A stretch of 49,267 nt of DNA from Coriobacteriia bacterium. GTDB lineage: Bacteria > Actinomycetota > Coriobacteriia > WRKU01 > WQUG01. Made by a program: the position numbers and the translations under genes. Positions 18,171 through 26,296 of this stretch are shown here, piece after piece. Within the stretch, counting starts at the first letter, position 1; the number at the start of each line of letters is the position of its first letter. The notes under the pieces were generated by a model. It did not search any database and had not been told where the DNA came from. It saw only the letters and a list, made by a program, of their open reading frames with translations. The stretch is from positions 1 to 49,267 of the forward strand of contig WRBW01000005.1 in assembly GCA_009784345.1 (NCBI GenBank). Reading direction: 5' to 3'.

Positions 18171-19085
18171 TCATTTCCTGGATGGCTGGTTGAGGAGGGA
18201 TTCAAGGTGGGTGATGTGGATGCGGGTGGCAGCTTTGAGGCCTTGTGTCGTCGTGCTTGATTTGAGGCGCGTGCGATAGTCAGTCGTAGCTGTGAGGAGC
18301 TCGTGTTCGAGTGCCGTGGTGGATGGCGGCTTGCTGGGATTGGTTGTTGTGTCCGCGTCGGTGCTCTTGCCGAAGGTTCCCGCATCGATGGAGCGTGCGA
18401 CGTCTTTGACTTCTGGGCTTGGTGCGGTTCCCAGCTGGGTGAGCCGTTTGCGGCTGATGCGGGCTTCGCCGTCGATTATCTTGCGCTTTGCTTCTTTTGA
18501 AGTCTTGCCGATGGCCGTGATTCCGTCGGCAACCTTTTCTGCAGCAACAACGGTTGATCTTGCTAGGCCATGCTGGTTTCCCAGTATTTCTGCGGTTCTA
18601 CCTTGCTGTGAATTAATCAAGTTCCGATTTTCGGAACTTGATTCTTCTGCGCCTGTGACCTGCGTGTTTTCGTTCTCTCCTCCCTCTTTTTTGCGACCGG
18701 CACCTGTGCGTAGACCGCCGCGCACCTTTTTGGCTGCTTTATACTGCAGCCCGAGGAAGTAGGTAAACTGCAAGGGTGAGAGGTTTCGGCGTGCGATCTG
18801 GGTGGTGATCATCCAGATGATGACGTCTTCGCGGGTGGGGAATTCAAGTTCAGTTGTTTTGAAGGGCAGGTCGTGTTTTTGTGCGATGCCGTAACGGTTA
18901 TGACCATCGATAAGTATGTCGTGGCCTTTCCAGATGACGATGGCATCGCGGATGCCATGCTCAAGGATGCTTGCTTCAAGCGCTGTATGCGATTCTGGGT
19001 CGAGGCGTGGTAGAAGGAACTTGAACTCTTCATCGATGATGATTTTGGGGGCTGCGCTGTGGGTGGTGACGGCACTTGGTGACAT
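18171..19085 (-). CDS. ParB/RepB-like nuclease-domain protein
   Basis: LDPESHTALEASILEHGIRDAIVIWKGHDILIDGHNRYGIAQKHDLPF; GRTAEILGNQHGLARSTVVAAEKVADGI. Confidence 0.75.
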   Translation of the reverse strand: MSPSAVTTHSAAPKIIIDEEFKFLLPRLDPESHTALEASILEHGIRDAIVIWKGHDILIDGHNRYGIAQKHDLPFKTTELEFPTREDVIIWMITTQIARRNLSPLQFTYFLGLQYKAAKKVRGGLRTGAGRKKEGGENENTQVTGAEESSSENRNLINSQQGRTAEILGNQHGLARSTVVAAEKVADGITAIGKTSKEAKRKIIDGEARISRKRLTQLGTAPSPEVKDVARSIDAGTFGKSTDADTTTNPSKPPSTTALEHELLTATTDYRTRLKSSTTTQGLKAATRIHITHLESLLNQPSRK

Positions 19086-19169
19086 GGGGCTACCTCACAA
19101 TCTGGTGGAGGCGGTCCATGGATTTGATGATTTGATTATACGCCTTATTGGGATGCGGGAGGCGAGGGC

Positions 19170-19265
19170 TAGGGCATAAGGTCAAGGACGAGATTCCGCA
19201 TCAAGTGCGGAATGACAAGGATGGGGTGCGGAATGACGATGCAGGTGTGGACGTGCTCCCCCGCT
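19170..19265. repeat. extragenic repeat block with palindrome and motif variant
   Basis: ATTCCGCA-TCAAG-TGCGGAAT 19193-19213; TGGACGTGCTCCCCC 19248-19262. Confidence 0.7.
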
Positions 19266-19416
19266 TGAAAAGGCGAACAGGACATGTCTGAGGAGCGTGA
19301 TACAGTAGTTGTGTTGGTTGACTGGCTTGCAGTTCGAGCCGTAAGCCTAACTCTTTTCTACGGAAGACAGTTAGCCAGCTTCATTGATGGTGGCTGAATC
19401 GAAGGAGTTGAGGGTT

Positions 19417-20355
19417 ATGAGCAAGAGCACTCAAGTTGCAATTTTTCAAAGCGGAAATCAAGATGTCGTACTGACGGTCGACCCAAGCGGAAGCACAATA
19501 TGGGCTACGCAAGCGCAGATAGTTGACCTCTTTGGAGTTGATCAATCGGGTGTTTCTAGGCATATCAGGAATATTTTCTCTGACGGCGAAGTGAACGAGA
19601 AATGCAATATGCAAATAATGCATAATAGCAGCTCAGACAGGCCGGTTAGTCTCTACAGCCTCGATGTGATACTTTCTGTTGGGTACAGGGCAAGTTCAGC
19701 AAGAGCGATTGAGTTTCGCAAGTGGGCTAATGCTGTTCTGGGCAACTACATCATCGATGGAGCTGCTGTTAATGCGAGACGACTTGAAGAGATCGGCAAA
19801 GTCGTGAGCATCTTGAACCGTTCAAATGAGGAGCTGATTTCTGGTGTTGCTAGCGTGCTTGAGCAGTATTCTGATGGCCTGAAACTGCTTGAAAGCTATG
19901 ATGCAAAGTCGCTGGTTGCCCCCAAGGGTACTACTGACTTGCGAGAATTAAACTACGAAGAGGCCCGCGAACTAATAGATAGCATGCCCTATATGCGAGA
20001 GAGTGACTTATTTGGACGCGAGAAGGATGACTCCTTCAAAAGTGCATTAGCGACCGTATATCAGACCTTTGGCGGGCATGACCTCTACCCTTCGGTACAG
20101 GAAAAGGCTGCCAACTTACTGTACCTGATTATCAAGAATCATCCCTTTAATGACGGCAATAAGCGTATTGCAGCCACGATGTTCGTATACTTTTTGAGCC
20201 TCAATGGGGCTTTGATTGATGAAAGCCAGCGACCCTTGATTGCAAATAATACTCTTGCGGCGATTACTCTGATGATTGCCCTGAGCAAGCCTGACGAAAA
20301 AGAGATGATGTGCTTGCTGGTGATGAATATGCTCAAGGGTGAACTTGCGGCTTAG
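19417..20355 (+). CDS. RhuM-Fic/DOC fusion protein
   Basis: RhuM-like N-terminus (WATQAQIVDLFGVDQSGVSRHIRNIFSDGEV) and Fic motif HPFNDGNKRIAATMFVYFL. Confidence 0.9.
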   Translation: MSKSTQVAIFQSGNQDVVLTVDPSGSTIWATQAQIVDLFGVDQSGVSRHIRNIFSDGEVNEKCNMQIMHNSSSDRPVSLYSLDVILSVGYRASSARAIEFRKWANAVLGNYIIDGAAVNARRLEEIGKVVSILNRSNEELISGVASVLEQYSDGLKLLESYDAKSLVAPKGTTDLRELNYEEARELIDSMPYMRESDLFGREKDDSFKSALATVYQTFGGHDLYPSVQEKAANLLYLIIKNHPFNDGNKRIAATMFVYFLSLNGALIDESQRPLIANNTLAAITLMIALSKPDEKEMMCLLVMNMLKGELAA

Positions 20356-20384
20356 AAGAAGATTCCCAGGCTGAGCTCGATGGT

Positions 20385-20560
20385 GATGCAGTTGGGTTTC
20401 GGGTGCTGTACGCCCGTTACTGGTCCTGTTGCGTGAGCCACAGGTGTATGGGGTTAAGGGCGTGGTCAAGGTCAAGTCAAGGGTGAGATGCCGCGTCGGA
20501 GCGCGGCATGACAATGCTGGGTGCGGCATGTGATGGGTGGCTTGGACGCACTCCCCCCGT
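20385..20560. repeat. mosaic extragenic repeat block with GNRA hairpin
   Basis: CCTGTTGC-GTGA-GCCACAGG 20425-20444; ATGCCGCG-TCGGAG-CGCGGCAT 20488-20509; TGGACGCACTCCCCC 20543-20557. Confidence 0.75.
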
Positions 20561-20571
20561 ATATGGACGTG

Positions 20572-21900
20572 CTATTTAACCTTGCCGACTGTTTTCACTG
20601 TGCTCCAGGGTCCGTAGTTCTTTATTCCTGACACTGTTTTGTAGGCGCGGACTTTTGCATAGTAGGTCTTGCCCTTTTTGAGTTTTGGGACAAGGGCTGT
20701 GGTCGCAGTTTTCTTATTAATGGTGTAGGTTTTTTTGTTTTGAGTGCAAGCTTTGTTGGTGCCCAGCTGGACTTGGAATCCGCTGGCTCCTGACATGGCT
20801 GCCCAGGTCACTTTTACTTTAGAGGCACCGGCGGGCTTTGCCGATTTGATGCCGACTTTTTTGGGCTTTGGTGCAGGCTCCGGTGCTGGTTTTGGTGCGG
20901 GTGCTGGTGCGGGTGAGGGTGCGGGAGCGGGCTTTGCAGCGCCTCCTGCGAAGCTGTCAATGCTGCCAGATCGCCCGACGTCGATTCTGCTGCTGCCGTT
21001 ATAGCCCAGCGTTATGACCGTTGTGCCGTTAGCGCAGGTTCCATATTTGGTGTAACCATGTGCCGTCATGCGGTCAAGTACTGCCCTTGCAGGAAAGCCA
21101 TATTGGCTGGCGGGAGATCCCACCGTAGACATGACGGCGTAGCCTTTTGTAGAACCGTTTTTGAGCGCAGACAGCAAGGCGTCAGAAGAAGAGGTGTTTG
21201 ATCCATGGTGACCAGCAATGTAGAAGCATATGGGTGCATTACCCCTTTGCGCACGATAGCTGGCAATTTTTGCCAGGGCATCCGCGCGAGCGTTCGCATT
21301 GTTGTTGTCCTCGAGATCGCCCGTAATGAGAATGCGGTTTTGACCGTATTCGAGTATGGCGATTACCGAATTGTCGTTGGTGTTGGGGTAATTGTGCTTT
21401 GTGTCGAGAATGGTGAGGGTGACGTTATCCCACAAGGAGACTACTTCGGCTTTTGCTTGGTCATAGGCCCTTCCCTTTGCCGTTGCAGATGCTTCGAAGT
21501 TTTTGAAGGCGTTGCTACTGCCCTTATCCCCGTAGATAGTTCTGTCGACATTGAAGGTGTTGTAAACGCCGGGAAAGCCGCCCACGTGGTCTGCGTGGGA
21601 GTGTGTGGCGATGGCCAGCTCGATAGAGCCCTCGACGTAGGGGCGAATATAGCTTTCTATGCTTGTGTATTTCGAGCTGGGGACATCGCCCGCATCGACG
21701 AGCACTTCTTTGCTTCCCGCCTTGATGAACACAGACTGTGCGTCGCCGCATTCAATGACATGCAGCTTTACCTCGCCCGTGTGAGTCACGGCAATTGCCG
21801 TAGTGGCGCAGACGACGTTGCCTGCAACTGCGGCAAGGAGCAGTGCTGCGGCTATTGCAGAAGTGACGAATCTGGGGCGAAGCTTTGTTGCTGCGTTCAT
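20572..21900 (-). CDS. secreted ComEC-C-terminal-like metallo-beta-lactamase protein with fibronectin-III-like domain
   Basis: Signal-peptide-like N-terminus; LAIATHSHADHVGGFPGVYN, ILITGDLED, FYIAGHHGSNTSSSDALL; Pro/Ala linker; Fn3-like C-terminus (SAKPAGASKVKVTWAAMSGASGFQVQ). Start could be further upstream (22023). Confidence 0.85.
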   Translation of the reverse strand: MNAATKLRPRFVTSAIAAALLLAAVAGNVVCATTAIAVTHTGEVKLHVIECGDAQSVFIKAGSKEVLVDAGDVPSSKYTSIESYIRPYVEGSIELAIATHSHADHVGGFPGVYNTFNVDRTIYGDKGSSNAFKNFEASATAKGRAYDQAKAEVVSLWDNVTLTILDTKHNYPNTNDNSVIAILEYGQNRILITGDLEDNNNANARADALAKIASYRAQRGNAPICFYIAGHHGSNTSSSDALLSALKNGSTKGYAVMSTVGSPASQYGFPARAVLDRMTAHGYTKYGTCANGTTVITLGYNGSSRIDVGRSGSIDSFAGGAAKPAPAPSPAPAPAPKPAPEPAPKPKKVGIKSAKPAGASKVKVTWAAMSGASGFQVQLGTNKACTQNKKTYTINKKTATTALVPKLKKGKTYYAKVRAYKTVSGIKNYGPWSTVKTVGKVK

Positions 21901-22139
21901 GCTTGTGTTCACGTGACCTTCTTTCGCACTGTTCGAAGATTCTGTCTTTTTGGCGCGGAGCGTGCCTGCACACTGAGTGAGGGGAGTTGCAGCGTGCGCG
22001 CCCATGGGTTTGTTGGCTAGCATAGTTGTGATGTTGTTATTGATAAGTTGTGTGTATTATTTGCAGACGAACTATATTACACACAATTTCTGCCGTGCGC
22101 AAGCCGCTAAACATACTTTTTCCCGAGTGCATGATCGCT

Positions 22140-22530
22140 AAAGCGCGCATGTCGTCTGACGAGGGATCTTTGTGTACGAAGTACCGCAAAATATGCGGCG
22201 AGTGTCGTCATGAAATAGGCTGATGCTGACGCGAGGCGCTTCGGTGACAATTAGACTGCGGCTCGGGGGCCGCAGTGACGGAGTTGAAACAGCCTGCCCG
22301 TTGCGAAGCACCGGATACTGGTCCTGTGCGTAAGCACAGGTGCATGGGGTTAAGGGCGTGGTCAAGGGCGAGACCCAGCATCAACGACACGTAGTGAGGA
22401 AAGTTCGCTTGCGAAACTTTCAGAGCGAAGTGCAGTGATGGCGAAGCCAAGTCCGGGGTGACAATGCTGGAACAGCATGACAGGTGTAAGCTCGCGCTGG
22501 CGGGTGGGTGGTTTGGACGTGCTCCGCCGC
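22140..22530. repeat. mosaic extragenic repeat block with GNRA hairpin
   Basis: CTGCGGC-TCGGGG-GCCGCAG 22256-22275; CCTGTGC-GTAA-GCACAGG 22323-22340; TGGACGTGCTCCGCC 22514-22528. Confidence 0.75.
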
Positions 22531-22545
22531 TTTGCTTGAAGCTGA

Positions 22546-23136
22546 TTAAAGGTCGATTTCCTGGCCGGGCTCGATGATGATGCGGTTGGGGGCGGTGAAC
22601 TTTTCGGCTTTTGCGCGGTCGAAGAGGGCGCCTGGTTTCATATGGACGGGGATGTTGTGGGCGGCGCCGATGAGGGCTGCGGCTTTGGCGGCTTCATCGG
22701 GCCCCATGTTGAAGATGCCGTCGATGGGCAGGAGCGCGTAGTCCAGCTTGAGAGCAGCGAAGTCTTTCATCTGGTCCGTCGTTGAGGTATCGCCGGATGC
22801 ATAGATTTTCGTGTCATCGACCGTGATGAGGTAGCCGACGCATTTTTTGGGGTTGTGCATGAGGTTTTTCGCCATGACTGATTGGATGTGGACGCCGTGG
22901 CTATCAAAGCTGTTGTGGGTGCCGCCTGCCAGGGCTTCAAAGTTGGTGATAACGCTGCAGCCCGGCTTTTGCGTGACGAGCTCTATTTTATTGTGGTCAC
23001 GGTGCTGATGGGTGACGAGGATAAGATCTGCGGGTAGCTCGTAGCCGTCGCCTGCAAAGGGGTCGACGTAGATGACGGTGCCGTCTGCGGCGGTGATGCG
23101 ATAGCTGCCGTGTCCTTGGTAGTAGAGTTTTGCCAT
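22546..23136 (-). CDS. MBL-fold metallo-hydrolase
   Basis: ILVTHQHRDHNKIELV, IYASGDTSTTDQMKDF, PIDGIFNMGPDEAAKAAALIGA. Confidence 0.85.
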   Translation of the reverse strand: MAKLYYQGHGSYRITAADGTVIYVDPFAGDGYELPADLILVTHQHRDHNKIELVTQKPGCSVITNFEALAGGTHNSFDSHGVHIQSVMAKNLMHNPKKCVGYLITVDDTKIYASGDTSTTDQMKDFAALKLDYALLPIDGIFNMGPDEAAKAAALIGAAHNIPVHMKPGALFDRAKAEKFTAPNRIIIEPGQEIDL

Positions 23137-23196
23137 GGTGCTGCCTTTCGTTGTGGGTTCAAAGGAATAGCTCCAGCGGATGCTGGACTCTCACGA

Positions 23197-23400
23197 CTAT
23201 TCGAAGGTAGGTTTTAGCTTCTTTTTTACGCAGTCAGCAAGATAGAGATTAATCAGCGTTTGATAGGGAACGCCGGTTTCTGCTGACTGCTCTTTGAAGT
23301 AGTCTATCGTACTGATATTGAGGCGAATCGTTATTTGCTTCTGCATTTTTTTTGGAATAGGGCTCGGTTGGGCATTTGAAAAATCGTATTCACTTCTCAT
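23197..23400 (-). CDS. BrnA-like antitoxin
   Basis: KKMQKQITIRLNISTIDYFKEQSAETGVPYQTLINLYLADCVKKK. Confidence 0.8.
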   Translation of the reverse strand: MRSEYDFSNAQPSPIPKKMQKQITIRLNISTIDYFKEQSAETGVPYQTLINLYLADCVKKKLKPTFE

Positions 23401-23511
23401 ACTCTGTCCTTTCTGAAATTCTGATATTGAACCCGCTCATTCTTTGTTGCTTTTCTGGCAGAGATTATTCTTGTTGTCGTCCCACTCGAAAATAATTGCT
23501 TCTGTAAACAT
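23397..23511 (-). pseudogene. BrnT toxin remnant (internal deletion)
   Basis: MFTEAIIFEWDDNKNN (BrnT N-terminus) followed in a shifted frame by SARKATKNERVQYQNFRKDRV* (BrnT C-terminus), overlapping the brnA start. Confidence 0.75.
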
Positions 23512-23665
23512 ATTATACATCTCCTGTAAATATCATTGCAAGAGTCTTTGCAGGAAGATTAACATGCAGACATTTACGCGGGATTAAACGAAGATGAAAG
23601 ATAGATTAAAAGATCATTAACTATTCCTTAAAGAAAGATGAAAGAAGATGAAAGAGCGTCGTGAA

Positions 23666-24211
23666 CTAGCGGTTGTACAGTTGGTCGCGTAGGCTTTGGA
23701 TTTGCTCGTCTGTCAGGCCCAGTTCGTGTGCTTTGGCTAGAGCCTCCTCGCGACTGGCACCCTGCATATCCCGGTACAGCATCAGCAACTGCCAGTAAGA
23801 CAGCCCCGTTTCATCCATGACCATTTGAATGGCCGACTGCTGCGCGCTGTCACCTGCCGCATCACTGCCGTCTGCACTACTGTCGCCTGAATAGCTGCTA
23901 ACCGCCGTGGTCAGCTGCGTGTGGGTGCTGTAAAGAAAAGTCGCCGCAATCGCTACGGGCACCAGAATGATGGCAAGTGCAATAGCAAGCCCAATCCACA
24001 GACCTTTGCGGCTCTTTGGCGGATGCGCATCAAGCCCTCGCAGCTCGCGGCGACGCTGCTCTTGCTGCGAGCTGGTACCCCATCCCTGCTGACTTTCAGG
24101 TGTGGACGCCCTCCCCCGCTGGCGCGACGGCGCGGATGATGTACGTCCTTCAGAGCGATCACCATGAGTACGAATGGGTCCTCTGCTTCTGGTATGGGGG
24201 TCTTGCGACAT
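23666..24211 (-). CDS. single-TM hypothetical protein
   Basis: KGLWIGLAIALAIILVPVAIAATFLYS TM segment; C-terminal EEALAKAHELGLTDEQIQSLRDQLYNR. Confidence 0.6.
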   Translation of the reverse strand: MSQDPHTRSRGPIRTHGDRSEGRTSSAPSRQRGRASTPESQQGWGTSSQQEQRRRELRGLDAHPPKSRKGLWIGLAIALAIILVPVAIAATFLYSTHTQLTTAVSSYSGDSSADGSDAAGDSAQQSAIQMVMDETGLSYWQLLMLYRDMQGASREEALAKAHELGLTDEQIQSLRDQLYNR

Positions 24212-24309
24212 GGGGTATGCCTCTTTCGGGGTTTGGGTGCAGGGGATTAATTTAAGCATGCTACTGCGAGAAACGCCAGACTAAGATCTGTACTGCAGGT
24301 GCAGGCGAG

Positions 24310-25527
24310 CTAGGCTGCTTGCAGCAGGATGCTAACCTCGAAGAGGTCGCCGCTGACGGCTACGGCAAGCTCGCCGCCCATGAGCTCGGTCAGGCTTTTG
24401 GCGATGTGCAGACCAAGGCCGCTGCCTTCAGACTGGCGGGCTGCGTCGCCGCGAATGAACTGCTCGGTTAGATCGCCGCCCGTTTGGTCCAGGTGCTGCG
24501 CCGATATGTTTTTCAGGGTGAGTTTGACCACCTGTGCCGCGGTTTCGGTCGCTTCAAGATTTGAGCCTGCTGCTGTAGCGTCTGCCATCTTATCTACTGT
24601 TGCATCTGCCGCGACCTGGTCGATTGCAGCAAAGATGCGGGTGCCTGGCAGTGCATATTTGCTTGCATTGGCGTAGAGGTTTTCGAGCACGCGCCACAGC
24701 TGCTGCGGGTCTGCACTGACCGTGAGGCCTTCATCGTCGGGGTCGAAAACGAAGCTCAAGTCCTTTTCTGCAAAGCGGTCATCGAATTCACCTGCTACCT
24801 GCCAGACCGCTTCTGCCAACTTGACAGGACGGACCACCACAGCGACGTTGCCCGTAGACGCCTTTGATGCTTCCAGCAAGTCAGCAGTCAGGGTCTTCAG
24901 GCGGGCAGATTTGCGGTCAAGTACCTCGGTGTATTCTGCGAACTTCTGGTCAAACTCCGCATCCTGTGGTGACAGCTTTTTTAGCAAGTCGCTGTAATTG
25001 ATAATCGAGGTCAGTGGGGTTTGCAGGTCGTGTGACACGTTAGTGATGAGCTCTGATTTGAAGCGTTCGGCGCGCAGCTTTTCTTCGTTTGCCCGCTGGT
25101 ACTTGCGGTCGTATTCTGACGAAAGCGAATACAGAAAGCTGTTCAGGTAGCAAACGCCGACAATCAGCAAGGCCGTCACGCTGGCACTGGGGAGGTCAAA
25201 ACGGCCCCAGAAAGCCTGATTTGCCTGCGACCAGAACATGACGATGCTGTAAACAAAGAGGAGCGTTATCAGCACCGTGATGGTCATGTTGATGGGCTTG
25301 CGGATGAAATGAATCACGCGCGACCACAGGGCTAGAAAGTACAGCACGGGCATGGCGGCAATAGTCGCCATCATCACAGCTGCCTCGCGACTGAAGGTCG
25401 ATATGAAGGGAGACCTCTCTGCCGCACCCAGCATGGCGTAGGAATTAATCACCAGCAGTGCCGCCACAACGGCAATCATGATGGCTGCGACCTGCAGGGT
25501 ATTTTTGTCAATCTTGTAGTTGTTCAT
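24310..25527 (-). CDS. sensor histidine kinase
   Basis: ELITNVSHDLQTPLTSIINYSDLL H-box; LWRVLENLYANASKYA N-box; GSGLGLHIAKSLTELMGG. Confidence 0.95.
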   Translation of the reverse strand: MNNYKIDKNTLQVAAIMIAVVAALLVINSYAMLGAAERSPFISTFSREAAVMMATIAAMPVLYFLALWSRVIHFIRKPINMTITVLITLLFVYSIVMFWSQANQAFWGRFDLPSASVTALLIVGVCYLNSFLYSLSSEYDRKYQRANEEKLRAERFKSELITNVSHDLQTPLTSIINYSDLLKKLSPQDAEFDQKFAEYTEVLDRKSARLKTLTADLLEASKASTGNVAVVVRPVKLAEAVWQVAGEFDDRFAEKDLSFVFDPDDEGLTVSADPQQLWRVLENLYANASKYALPGTRIFAAIDQVAADATVDKMADATAAGSNLEATETAAQVVKLTLKNISAQHLDQTGGDLTEQFIRGDAARQSEGSGLGLHIAKSLTELMGGELAVAVSGDLFEVSILLQAA

Positions 25528-26288
25528 GTGAGTTTTACCACCTTATAACCCAGGCCGTAGATCATCTTCAGGTACTGCGGCTCTTTAGGGTTGACTTCGA
25601 TTTTTTCGCGGATGCGACGGACGTGGACCGATACGGTTTTCGATACTTCAAACGCGGGCTCATTCCAGACGGATTCATAGATTTGATTAGCGGAAAAGAC
25701 CTGTTCGGGGTGTGAGATCAGCAGCTTCAGGATTTGGTATTCTAGGGCTGTCAGCTTGACTTCGGCCTCTGCCAGAGTGACGCGCTTTTTCACGTCGTCC
25801 AGTATGAGGTCGCCGGTTTGATAGATGCCTGCTTGCGGCTTGCTGGTCTGATCGCCCTCGCCCGTTTTGCTGTCGGCCGCACCCGCATCTGCACCTGCGT
25901 CCAAGCCACCCAGGCGCGCATAACGGCGCAGCGTCGCCTTGACCCGCGCAATCAGCTCGACGGGATTGAAGGGCTTCGTGATGTAGTCATCCCCTCCCAT
26001 GTTCAGCCCCAGAATGCGGTCCGTGTCTTCGGCTTTGGCCGACAGAAAGACGATGGGCACATTGCTGCGGTCGCGAATACGCACAGCCGTCTGAATGCCA
26101 TCAAGCTGCGGCATCATGACATCCAGCAGCACCAGATGCACGTCAGTATCACCCAGCACCTGCAAGGCCTCCAGCCCGTCTTGCGCCTGCACAACGCCGA
26201 AGCCCTCCTGGCTCAGATAAATCTCGAGCGCATTGCGAATGTCTGCGTCGTCGTCAGTGATGAGTATCGTGTAGTCGCTGTTGTTCAT
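25524..26288 (-). CDS. OmpR/VanR-family response regulator
   Basis: ILITDDDADIR, LVLLDVMMPQLDG, MGGDDYITKPFNP; winged-helix C-terminus. Confidence 0.95.
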   Translation of the reverse strand: MNNSDYTILITDDDADIRNALEIYLSQEGFGVVQAQDGLEALQVLGDTDVHLVLLDVMMPQLDGIQTAVRIRDRSNVPIVFLSAKAEDTDRILGLNMGGDDYITKPFNPVELIARVKATLRRYARLGGLDAGADAGAADSKTGEGDQTSKPQAGIYQTGDLILDDVKKRVTLAEAEVKLTALEYQILKLLISHPEQVFSANQIYESVWNEPAFEVSKTVSVHVRRIREKIEVNPKEPQYLKMIYGLGYKVVKLT

Positions 26289-26296
26289 GTCGTCTC

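Noticed and set aside
18292-18762. Long antisense ORFs opposite conserved genes (e.g. 18292-18762, 21205-22020, 33181-34035, 43411-44316)
   Set aside because: They lie opposite genes with clear homology and arise from codon bias.
14117-22528. Array interpreted as an integron with attC sites
   Set aside because: No integrase gene and no RYYYAAC/GTTRRRY core pairs were found; kept only as a loose analogy.
13900-22530. Repeat blocks considered as a CRISPR array
   Set aside because: Spacing is irregular, the repeats are long and mosaic, genes lie between them, and no cas genes were seen.
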